Positions 36,485 through 44,831 of a stretch of 64,000 bases of DNA are shown here, in pieces. The first letter of the stretch is position 1. Each line of letters opens with the position of its first letter. Both the position numbers and the translations under genes were made by a program. Location: contig JBGAUT010000003.1 in assembly GCA_044228505.1 (NCBI GenBank), positions 298,554 through 362,553 of the forward strand, written 5' to 3'. This stretch comes from JAEUKA01 sp044228505 (lineage in GTDB: Bacteria; Myxococcota_A; Polyangia; Palsa-1104; JAEUJZ01). The notes under the pieces were generated by a model. The model saw only the letters and a list, made by a program, of their open reading frames with translations, did not search any database and was not told the DNA's origin.

Positions 36485-38044
36485 CTACGGAAACGAAAGT
36501 GCCCATGGACCGGCGGTGTCTCCTTGTCCGGGAGGAATCGCGGGGCGTTCGCGATTGCGTGGACCGGGCCACACCAAAAGGAGTGTGCCGGCCACCGTGA
36601 GAGCCGCTCCTGTACCGAGCAGAGCAGCACCTGCCGGGGTGGTATCGTACAGTCGAGCGCACGCCAATAGGGGAGGCGTGGCCGGTTCGATACACTGTCC
36701 CGAAACCGCCAGCGCTGATCCGCCAAGGCCGACAAGTCCTAGACCAATTCCCAAGCTGGCAATACCAGCGGCAATGCGCCACTTGGGACGAGGATTCCGC
36801 TCTGGTGGCAGCTTGATGATAAGTGGTGCGCTCTCTTCGGCAACCAGCGAAACAGAGAGCTCAGAGGTCTGTCCGTTTGTGATCGCTTGATGACCTTTGA
36901 AGGGCTGGTAGCCGGGACGACGCAACTCGAAATCGACGGGTCCAGCAAAGCGCGAAAGGGTGAGGGGAGTTGTTCCGTGCTTGCGATCGCCGATGTGAAC
37001 CATCGCGCCAGAGGGCTGGCTGGTAAGGCGCAGCGTGCCGCGTCCCCTGCCAACGGCTTCTACCAACAGGCGAGGCATCAGCGCAGACAGAGACTCTGCC
37101 ACCGCGCTTTCGTTGCACGGACTACACGGGAAAGCAGTCTGGGCGGCCGCCTCACCGATCTGGGTATCGGTCAGCGTTACAGAGACCGTTCCACCGGCTG
37201 ACGACGCAGCTTGTATTCCGCTCACCGATAGCAGGTAGTCCATGAAGGACTGCTCGGCAATGCGGCTTATGCAGCGGGCGTCTCCTTTGCAATCTTCATG
37301 AGTCATCGCAGGCACTGGCTGCACAAACAGGCCGCTGCTGCGGATGCTCTGCTCGATGGCTTGATGCGGTACCGGATGCACGCCGGGGTTGCTCTGTAAC
37401 AGTTCGTTATCTAGTTGGAGCAGCGCGGTAGGAAGGCGCTTGATCTCGCTAAGTCCGCTTGCATCTTGTGCCAGCAGATAGGCTCGGTGCGCTTCTGCTT
37501 CGAGCGGTTTTTCTTGGGTCTTGCTTGGACTTTTCCAGGAAATCACGTGATGTCCCGATGACACCAGCAGCGGCATCGCGAGTGGCAACACTCCCACGAG
37601 TCTTCCGTCGAGGAGAACCTGGGTCTCTGGATCTCCTTGCATCATCACCTCAGCGCTCTGTCCCTGTGCTTGGGAGACAATCCGTTCGGCCTCTGCTCTC
37701 TGCTGGGTGTTGCCTTCCTGGGGTGAACTACTCGCCATGTAGCGCCGCATCAAGTCCTGCGCCACGGCAGTCTGGCCTTCGGCATAGGCGACAATTCCAA
37801 GCTGATACAGCGTGTCTGGACTGTGATCGAGAACGTAGGCCTCCGAAAGCGCAGCATAAGCGGCCACGAAGTTTCGCGAGGCGAGTGCCATTACGCCTTG
37901 AGCCACCAGTGGGGCGGCGCGATCTTTGGGAGTCTGAACCGCTTGCGGCGGACGGACTCCTTTGGCGTAGGCCGCAGGGCTGACGAGCGCAGCCAGAAGG
38001 AGCAGCGAACCGGAACCGTGGTACATAGCGCTACGGAGTGACAT
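36485..38044 (-). CDS. PEGA-type membrane protein, copy 2 of duplicated module
   Basis: 519 residues from ATG 38044, 14 bp inside the previous gene. This start is chosen because its paralogue also begins MSLRS. Signal peptide 1-26, TPR pair at about 40-110, PEGA-like segment at about 135-180, then a central domain with conserved Cys pairs (EDCKGDARC; CSPC). That domain resembles the alpha/beta domain of CsgG/LpoB-like envelope proteins, a weak call. A second PEGA at about 335-400 (LTSQPSGAMVHIGD, GTTPL) is followed by two TM helices (about 430-455 and 480-502). Mostly periplasmic with a membrane anchor. Function unknown. Confidence 0.78.
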   Translation of the reverse strand: MSLRSAMYHGSGSLLLLAALVSPAAYAKGVRPPQAVQTPKDRAAPLVAQGVMALASRNFVAAYAALSEAYVLDHSPDTLYQLGIVAYAEGQTAVAQDLMRRYMASSSPQEGNTQQRAEAERIVSQAQGQSAEVMMQGDPETQVLLDGRLVGVLPLAMPLLVSSGHHVISWKSPSKTQEKPLEAEAHRAYLLAQDASGLSEIKRLPTALLQLDNELLQSNPGVHPVPHQAIEQSIRSSGLFVQPVPAMTHEDCKGDARCISRIAEQSFMDYLLSVSGIQAASSAGGTVSVTLTDTQIGEAAAQTAFPCSPCNESAVAESLSALMPRLLVEAVGRGRGTLRLTSQPSGAMVHIGDRKHGTTPLTLSRFAGPVDFELRRPGYQPFKGHQAITNGQTSELSVSLVAEESAPLIIKLPPERNPRPKWRIAAGIASLGIGLGLVGLGGSALAVSGQCIEPATPPLLACARLYDTTPAGAALLGTGAALTVAGTLLLVWPGPRNRERPAIPPGQGDTAGPWALSFP

Positions 38045-39530
38045 TTTTGTACAGATTGAGAGTACCGGGTCGCTGAGCAATGACGACATCGGGTTTGCCA
38101 TCAGCGGTCAGGTCGCCAACATAGAGAGCTCCAGCCAGCGCCATGTTGCCAAGGAAGGTGGGGGCACTGCGTTGAAACTGTCCATTGCCGAAACCGGCTT
38201 GGATATCGAAATTCTCTGCCAGCGCGTTGGTGTCTAGTGTGACGATATCGGCAGTCCCATCACCATTCATATCCGCGATTCCCATGGTGTCGGAATTGCT
38301 GAAAGTGCTGAGGGTCGCGCCTTGCGTAAACCCACCGGATCCGTCGCCAATATACAACAAGATCTCGCCTGCACCCTTGACCGCCATCGCGAGATCAAGA
38401 CGTCCGTCTTGATTGAAATCACCGACCATCGGTTGAGTGGGATTCTTGGAGTACGCGTAGCTTTTCGTTTGAGTGAAGGTGCCGTTCCCGTTGTTCTGGA
38501 AGACCGGAAATCGGCTGTCCTTGGCAGTGCACAGCACCAGATCAATGAGGCCATCGCCATTGAAATCTCCCACTGCCACGGAGGTACCAGCGTCCATCGA
38601 TTGGAACGTGTGCCGAGTGTTGATCGGTGCCGCGAACGTACCGTTGCCCAAGCTGGGATACACGACTACGTTTGGTCCGTCACCGATCACGATGTCTGCT
38701 TTTCGATCGGCAGTCGCGTCCAGTATGGTGATCGCACCGACCGTGCTGACCGTTTGGATCGTGCCAATTGGCATGAAGGTGCCATCCGCCTTGCCGAGCG
38801 CGATTTCCATAAATGGCTTGGGCCCCGTTTCGCTGACCACCATGTCCACGAGGCCATCTCCATTCACGTCTCCCAGTGCCAGTCCGTATGGTCGAGACGA
38901 AAACGCCACGGACGGACCCGCAAGGAGCGTGCCGCCAGCTTGTCCATAGTAGAGGGCCACAGGGACGGCGTTGTCTCCGGAAATCGCCAGGTCGGGACGG
39001 CCGTCTTGGTTGAAGTCACCACTGCGGATGATCTTGAATGAAATCGGGAGGTTGGTCTGTACTACGGTGTCAAAGCTCGGCCATGGAAAGTAGTGAAACA
39101 GTCCGCTGACCGTAAGCCGCTGACTACTCGGGGACAGTAGATCCAGCATCACCGTCGCTTTCGAACCACTACCGGCAGGGGCCATGGCCGAAAGTTGCGA
39201 CTCTGAATCAAGGTTTAGCATCGTCGCCGGCTTGCCCGCAAAGCTCAGCGTCATGTTCGCAACGAAGTTCTTCCCAGACAGCGTGACCGGAACGGATTGT
39301 CCGAACGGAGCCGCAGCGGGCGTCACTGAATCGATCCGTAGTGCTGGTTCGCACACCCGTGTCTCGGTGTTACAGACTTCGTCAGGAGTCTTGCACAGAG
39401 CCGGTGTGGCGACGCAGCTCTCTGGATTTCCGGTTGCGAGTCCACCAAACAGTGCTTCACAACTGGCATTCCCACACAAAGAACCTAGCAGCAGCAGCAG
39501 ACCAGGTGCTGCGGTGGAGGATCGTTTCAT
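38031..39530 (-). CDS. FG-GAP/VCBS-repeat lipoprotein, copy 1 of duplicated module
   Basis: 499 residues from ATG 39530, AAGGAG at 10 nt. Signal MKRSSTAAPGLLLLLGSLCG with lipid on a Cys near 19-24. Cys-rich segment (CVATPALCKTPDEVC), IPT/TIG-like domain (SVTPAAAPFGQSVPVTLSG), then seven FG-GAP blades (SGDFNQDGRPDLAIS, LGDVNGDGLVDMVVS, VGDFNGDGLIDLVLC, IADMNGDGTADIVTL). Same order and spacing as the copy at 34982-36448, so one arose from the other. Start overlaps the previous stop by one base, and its end lies inside the next gene: tight translational coupling. Confidence 0.85.
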   Translation of the reverse strand: MKRSSTAAPGLLLLLGSLCGNASCEALFGGLATGNPESCVATPALCKTPDEVCNTETRVCEPALRIDSVTPAAAPFGQSVPVTLSGKNFVANMTLSFAGKPATMLNLDSESQLSAMAPAGSGSKATVMLDLLSPSSQRLTVSGLFHYFPWPSFDTVVQTNLPISFKIIRSGDFNQDGRPDLAISGDNAVPVALYYGQAGGTLLAGPSVAFSSRPYGLALGDVNGDGLVDMVVSETGPKPFMEIALGKADGTFMPIGTIQTVSTVGAITILDATADRKADIVIGDGPNVVVYPSLGNGTFAAPINTRHTFQSMDAGTSVAVGDFNGDGLIDLVLCTAKDSRFPVFQNNGNGTFTQTKSYAYSKNPTQPMVGDFNQDGRLDLAMAVKGAGEILLYIGDGSGGFTQGATLSTFSNSDTMGIADMNGDGTADIVTLDTNALAENFDIQAGFGNGQFQRSAPTFLGNMALAGALYVGDLTADGKPDVVIAQRPGTLNLYKNVTP

Positions 39531-40855
39531 CACTTGCTCGCTCCTTGCGAAGGCGGTGAAGGCTGCGGAATCACTCGTCCAGGCCAAGCCATGGTCAGGA
39601 TTCCACCGATTGCGATGGCAGAGCCAGCGGCCACCAGACCTGTTCCCAGGTTGAAGGTTGAATAAAGGTTGTCACAGTGCAGCGCTGCGCCCATCGGTGG
39701 GCGGATGCACGTTCCATCCACTGCCAGTGCCCCACTCCCAAAGCCAATGAGCAGGGCTCCAACACCGATTCCTGCACCACCTGCAATCAGCCGCCAGCGC
39801 GGTCGTGGTTCCCGGAGTACCTCCACCTTCTGACCGATGACGATGACCCGGCGCTTGCGTACCTCGGCCGGTTCCTGTTGATCCGGTTCCAGTGTGAGCG
39901 TGACGTCCGTGTCGGCATTTGCAGAAATCACCACCCGCTTTGCTATCGGTTGGTGACCAGGTAGCACCGCTCGGAGATCGATGGTACTGGCCCACATCTT
40001 GCGATGCAGCGGTGACGTTCCAAGCCGCACTCCGTTTGCGAAGATCTCGGCCTGCGAAGGCTCGGTCTGAATCCGTAGGATTCCTTTGGTTCGTGACAAC
40101 GCCGAAGACGCAAGCTCTGGAAGGATCTGCCGCAGCTTGTCCTGTAGCGCGGTGATACTACAGCTTGTACAGGAGTCCGTGACCGAGCTGGCTTCCGACT
40201 CTACGCTGCGATCAATGATCTGTCCGATGATCTGATAGTTTTGCAGATCGCTGGCACTTTCTCCGGATGCTTTCGGGAGAGCCGCGACCGAGAGCACGAC
40301 TGTGTAGTCGGCTTCCTGCTGTTGGGCCTGGGCAACCAGACAGGGAATCTGTTTGTGACAGTCGCTTGGGAGGATGGTATCGCGGGCCGGTGAAAGCAGA
40401 GTCAGTCGCTGTTTGGACAGCCCCCGTACCGTGGTCACCGCAAGCTCTGTCTCTGCCGCTTTGGGAATCCCTTGATACTGTTCAAGCAGCAGCGCATGCG
40501 GCGGAATGGTCACAGAGACCGCTTGGACGTTGAAGTTGAAGCGCACTTCCAGCGCACGACCAGCGCGTACCTCTACCTGAGAGGTCAGCGTCATCCGTCC
40601 TTGGGTGGCGGTGATGACATGCTTGCCTGCGGACAGTGAAAGCGGACTGGATAGGGGGAGTCCTGTGGTCGCGCCACCATCAACCGAAATTTGAATGCCG
40701 CGATCGCCGAACACCTCGACTTCACCGCTTGGACCATTGTCCATCGACGAAGGCGAAGCCGCCTGCGCCACTCCGGTACAGCCGACCAGAAGCCATAGCA
40801 CACAACGTGATAGCGCCCGCCGCAACTCGTACCGGAGTGTGGACCGCAAGCTCAT
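39530..40855 (-). CDS. PEGA-type membrane protein, copy 1 of duplicated module
   Basis: 441 residues from ATG 40855, overlapping the kinase stop by ATGA. Signal peptide with MSLRSTLRYELRR start. PEGA-like segment at about 45-100 (GEVEVFGDRGIQISVDG), central alpha/beta domain with Cys pairs (DCHKQIPC; CTSC), second PEGA at about 265-330 (LRIQTEPSQAEIFANG, GTSPL), then two C-terminal TM helices flanking a GTCIRPP...LHCDNLY loop. The paralogue 36485-38044 has the same loop (GQCIEPA...LACARLY). Encoded directly after the HEAT kinase, so it is a candidate sensor or substrate of it. Confidence 0.78.
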   Translation of the reverse strand: MSLRSTLRYELRRALSRCVLWLLVGCTGVAQAASPSSMDNGPSGEVEVFGDRGIQISVDGGATTGLPLSSPLSLSAGKHVITATQGRMTLTSQVEVRAGRALEVRFNFNVQAVSVTIPPHALLLEQYQGIPKAAETELAVTTVRGLSKQRLTLLSPARDTILPSDCHKQIPCLVAQAQQQEADYTVVLSVAALPKASGESASDLQNYQIIGQIIDRSVESEASSVTDSCTSCSITALQDKLRQILPELASSALSRTKGILRIQTEPSQAEIFANGVRLGTSPLHRKMWASTIDLRAVLPGHQPIAKRVVISANADTDVTLTLEPDQQEPAEVRKRRVIVIGQKVEVLREPRPRWRLIAGGAGIGVGALLIGFGSGALAVDGTCIRPPMGAALHCDNLYSTFNLGTGLVAAGSAIAIGGILTMAWPGRVIPQPSPPSQGASK

Positions 40856-43800
40856 GGACAGACACCTGCCCGCACGGTCTGGTTGGCCTTTACCACCATT
40901 GTCTGGGGCTTCCCATCGATGGTGATCTGGTGACTTCCAGGAGGCATCCACAGCGAGATCAGCTCACAGGCTTTCTTGGTCCGCTTTGGAACCATCACCA
41001 CCCCGAGCTGCGGAACCAAGCGCAGGACTGCGGACTGAGTCGCCGACTTTTCAGCAGCCTTGCCCACGACCTTCGGACTCAGCTTCATTGCACGCTCAAA
41101 CTCGGTCATGGCCTCTGCGGTGTGTCCTTGCGCTTCATGTGCTCGGCCAAGCAGAACCGACAGCTCGAACGACAGATCGGCGCAGCCCGGAGTCTTTTCT
41201 GAACGAGTACACATCCGTCTCGCTTTGCCGAGCAGAAGCTCTGCCGCCGCGAAGTCCTTGGTATCCAGTGCATGTCGACCGCGACGCGCCAGCTCCGCCA
41301 CCGGAATCGCTTTGTCTCCTTCTGGCGGCGCAGTCACTTGCGGAGTCGAGGTGGTCGCAACCGATTCCGGGTTCGCCGTGATCGGAGTTCCTGCATCTGG
41401 CGGCGTGGTCGACGCGTTGGCGTGCTTGTTTGGCGGTGTCACCGACAGTGCCGCGCTGTTCTGGGGGGTGTTGAGGAGTCGCAGAAGGAGTGCAGCAGCC
41501 CGGGTCCGAATCACCGCATTGCCATCATCGGACAGGAGCCGCAAGATGGGTTGACCAGCCGGTTTTCCGTTGACCACCGGTAGCTCTGCGGCGACCTCTG
41601 CCACCTGACTGCGAACAAGAAGTGATGGATCACGCGCCGCCTTCTGTAGCAGCGGCAGACTCACTGTCAGTGGTGACAACAGGAGTCCTGCGACTACCGC
41701 AACCCGCTGCTCCTCCGGCACGGTGGTCGAAAGCTGCGCCAGCAGGTTGGGTGGATCGACATGTTCACCCAGACGCAGCAGCAGCCCGTACGCGGTTCCG
41801 GAGTTGCTGGCGTTCTTTGTCAGGGCTTCCTTGAGCACCGGCACCGCTCGTTTGTCACCGGCTTCCCCCAAGCGACGGGCTGCCGCAAAGCGCAGCGGCC
41901 AGTTTTCCTCACTGAGAGCACGGCCCCACAGCTCGCGATCGCCATCCTCGCGGTCGATGATCTGACGGCGCTGCTCGGCATCCGCTTGATTATACAAGTT
42001 GGCCAGTTGCCCGCGCTGTGTGTCATCACCGAGTCGCTGGAGCCCAATTCTCGCCAGGATCTGCTCGTCCAGTTCCTTCCGCTGCACCACCTCGCCCAGC
42101 CAAGCGCGAACCAGATTGATCAGATCGGTCTGCTTGAGCTTCACGAGCAGGGACGTCAGCTTGACCAGCGCCCGCAGCGCTTCACTGCGCACCTCGTTGG
42201 CTTCATCCGACAGACCCGCGTGCAGGGCGGCCAAAGAGTCGGCATCGCTACGTGATCCAAGCGCCCGCATGGCACTGCGTCGCACGCTCGCAACTTTGTC
42301 CTTCGCAAGTCGCAACAGCAGCGTCTCGGCCTGCGCTGAGCTGTCCTCGCTGAGCACTCCCGCCGCATCCGAGCGCAGCGCGAAGTCGTCATCATCACTC
42401 GCCAGCCTGGCCCAGGTCAGGCTTTGGTCGGACAGCGACGTCGGCTCGCGGGCCGCAATATCCACAATCGCAATCGCCGCTTGATGCCGTAGCTCTCGCG
42501 AGGGTGCCCCCGTCAAAATACTCATCAGCAGACGGACATCCGTTGCTTCACCCGACAGAGCCAAGCCCTCCATGGCGATCTGTCGCGAGGCCAGGGTCGC
42601 CCCCGCCGTGCCCGCTACCTTTCGAAACAGCTCCAGGCCCACCGGGTTTTCCGGGGTCGTGAGCAGCCGGGCGGCAAACAGTTGTTCTGACCCCGGTTGC
42701 GACGCGATCTCGGCCAGGAATCGTCGACCGTCGTCGTCGTGGACTGCGGCCAGCCGGGCCGCTGCCAGCAGCTTGTGTTCATGTCGTCCTGGGCGAATCA
42801 GCCGCTGACGGAGCAGGGCCTTGGCCTGATCGTCGCCACCGCGAGCCAGTCGACCGAGTAGCCGCACCGCTTGTTCCTCGGGCAGACCCGGTTTCATCGC
42901 CACTTGCAGCAGCACCTCAACGGCTTTGGGATTGCCTTGCTCGCTCAGCCAGTACGCAGCTTTTTGGCGCACCGTGGCATCCGTGCTATCGAGCGCTTCC
43001 AAGAGCAGCTTCTGTCCTCGGGGATCGCCAAGCTGCTGAAGGGCTGCGGCGACCGCAATGTGCAAGTTGGGCGTCAACTTCTTTTCGCTCATACCCGCCA
43101 GCGTCGGAATGGCTTGCCGATCGCCGAGCTCTCCGAGTGCCGCGGCTGCTTGTGCCGCAATCTCGGTGTTTGGGTCGGATAGTAACGGCACAAGTTGCGG
43201 TCGCAGGCTCAGATCATGGGTCCAGCCCAGCTCACTGAGCACCGAGGCGCGCAGCTCGGGACTTGGATCGCGCAGCTCGCCGACCAGAAACTCCGTGGCC
43301 CGCGCCCGTGCTTCGGCCAGCTCATTCGGCAGCAGTCGAATCTGTTCCGGGTTTCGGCGAGCCGACAGATAGCGATTGCCCAAGATCAGTCCGCCGCTGG
43401 CGAGTACCAGCACCGCCGTCGCTGCAATGACCGAGTGTAGGAATACCTTCTTTTTGGCTTCGGGCGACAGCCCTCGGAAGCCACTTTGCACCAGCCGTGC
43501 TGCGTCTTTGCCAAGGACCACGCGCTCGCCCCGCTGGATCAGCAGCAGATCGATTTCCTTGCCCAGCTCGGCGACGACTTCTTTCATCGACTGAAAACGC
43601 TGCTCCCGGGACTTGGCGAGCAGCCTCATGACCAACGTTTCCAGCGCCTTGGTCAGTTTTAGCCGAGGGTTCTTGCTCTGCAGCGGCGGCGGTGGGGCCG
43701 TCACATGCTTGAACATCAGGCTCGTTGGCGTCGTGCCATCGAACGGTAGCTGCCCAGTCAGCATCTCGTACAAAATGCAGCCGAGCGCATACTGGTCCGC

Positions 43801-44631
43801 TCGCGCATCGACGTCGGCGGCGCAGGCCTGCTCGGGTGACATGTACAGCGGCGTTCCGACCACCGAGCCAACCTCGGTGAGGCGACCGCTACCGCTGTGG
43901 CTGTGCTCGCTGGAGTCCGCGTGTTTTTGCGCCGTCAGCACCTCGATCTGTTCTTTTTTCAGACTCTGGTTGGCGCGCAGGGCAATGCCAAAGTCGACGA
44001 TTTTTACAAAGTCCTTTTGGCCGGTTTGCTCGACGAGAAAAATGTTCTCGGGCTTGAGGTCACGGTGGACGATTCCCAGGTCGTGGACGGCTTGTAGGCC
44101 GGTGGCAATTTGTTGGGCGATTTTGCAGGCGCGCAGCGGCTCCATCGGGCCTTCCGAAATCGCACGGGCCAGCGTTGGTCCACTGAGCAGCTCCATCACC
44201 AGATAGGAGCGTCCGTCGGCGAGCAGCCCGAAGTCGGCGATGTACACCGTGTTGGGGTGGTGCACCTGCGACGCCATCTTCGCTTCTTCGAGGAATCTTC
44301 GTTGGGCGATTGGGTCTTGCGGCTGCAGCAGGATCTTGACCGCCACCGCAGTGTCGAGATGAACGTGCTTGGCTTTGTAGACGACGCCCATGCCGCCTTG
44401 GCTGAGCCGTGACTCGATCAAATAGCGCTCGGCCAGCACCGCGCCGAGCACCGGATCGGCTTCCTCATCGAGGGGAGGGAAGCTTGGGGCGGTACGATCT
44501 GGATCGTCGGACGACACCGAGATCTCGGGTCCAGACGGGCAGCTACAGTGGTGCGAACCGGTCACAGAATACTGCGTCCCGCAGCGCGCACAGCGCTTGG
44601 TGAGTGATGTGCCGACCTGTGGAGTCACCAC
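40852..44631 (-). CDS. Zinc-ribbon Ser/Thr kinase fused to HEAT repeats
   Basis: 1259 residues, GTG start. Zinc ribbon (C14, C17, C29, C31). Kinase domain at about 68-350: SQGGMGVVYKA, VAVKIL, HRDLKPEN, DFGIAL and GTPLYMSPEQA. Between DFG and the GTP motif there is a His/Ser-rich insert of about 27 residues not found in the two kinases at 11-15 kb. TM helix at about 402-424. Residues about 440-1090 are HEAT/Armadillo repeats (LRASVLSELGWT, AAAALGELGDRQAIPTLAG and others). A Thr/Pro linker and a TPR-like C-terminus follow. HEAT repeats would lie on the periplasmic side if there is one TM. First gene of the 12-kb run. Confidence 0.88.
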   Translation of the reverse strand: MVTPQVGTSLTKRCARCGTQYSVTGSHHCSCPSGPEISVSSDDPDRTAPSFPPLDEEADPVLGAVLAERYLIESRLSQGGMGVVYKAKHVHLDTAVAVKILLQPQDPIAQRRFLEEAKMASQVHHPNTVYIADFGLLADGRSYLVMELLSGPTLARAISEGPMEPLRACKIAQQIATGLQAVHDLGIVHRDLKPENIFLVEQTGQKDFVKIVDFGIALRANQSLKKEQIEVLTAQKHADSSEHSHSGSGRLTEVGSVVGTPLYMSPEQACAADVDARADQYALGCILYEMLTGQLPFDGTTPTSLMFKHVTAPPPPLQSKNPRLKLTKALETLVMRLLAKSREQRFQSMKEVVAELGKEIDLLLIQRGERVVLGKDAARLVQSGFRGLSPEAKKKVFLHSVIAATAVLVLASGGLILGNRYLSARRNPEQIRLLPNELAEARARATEFLVGELRDPSPELRASVLSELGWTHDLSLRPQLVPLLSDPNTEIAAQAAAALGELGDRQAIPTLAGMSEKKLTPNLHIAVAAALQQLGDPRGQKLLLEALDSTDATVRQKAAYWLSEQGNPKAVEVLLQVAMKPGLPEEQAVRLLGRLARGGDDQAKALLRQRLIRPGRHEHKLLAAARLAAVHDDDGRRFLAEIASQPGSEQLFAARLLTTPENPVGLELFRKVAGTAGATLASRQIAMEGLALSGEATDVRLLMSILTGAPSRELRHQAAIAIVDIAAREPTSLSDQSLTWARLASDDDDFALRSDAAGVLSEDSSAQAETLLLRLAKDKVASVRRSAMRALGSRSDADSLAALHAGLSDEANEVRSEALRALVKLTSLLVKLKQTDLINLVRAWLGEVVQRKELDEQILARIGLQRLGDDTQRGQLANLYNQADAEQRRQIIDREDGDRELWGRALSEENWPLRFAAARRLGEAGDKRAVPVLKEALTKNASNSGTAYGLLLRLGEHVDPPNLLAQLSTTVPEEQRVAVVAGLLLSPLTVSLPLLQKAARDPSLLVRSQVAEVAAELPVVNGKPAGQPILRLLSDDGNAVIRTRAAALLLRLLNTPQNSAALSVTPPNKHANASTTPPDAGTPITANPESVATTSTPQVTAPPEGDKAIPVAELARRGRHALDTKDFAAAELLLGKARRMCTRSEKTPGCADLSFELSVLLGRAHEAQGHTAEAMTEFERAMKLSPKVVGKAAEKSATQSAVLRLVPQLGVVMVPKRTKKACELISLWMPPGSHQITIDGKPQTMVVKANQTVRAGVCP

Positions 44632-44653
44632 GAAACCATCCCCCGAACGGCAG

Positions 44654-44659
44654 ATTATA
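44654..44659 (-). promoter_or_regulatory. Consensus -10 (TATAAT) for the kinase-HEAT operon
   Basis: A perfect TATAAT on the minus strand, 22 nt before GTG 44631. The short leader carries a GGGGGA stretch that could act as ribosome site. No good -35. Confidence 0.5.
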
Positions 44660-44831
44660 CATGAGCGATAGCGTTCGGGATTCCAGTAGGTGAGCGCCCC
44701 TCGCTGGCAATTGGCTAAATGGTCGTGCCAGCGGAGGATTCACCCAAGGTAGAAAAAGTACGACCTTCCAACCAGGCCTGTGGACTGTGCCGCAGGGTGG
44801 TATGTTCGCCGCCTTCAGCCGGAGGTGTTCA

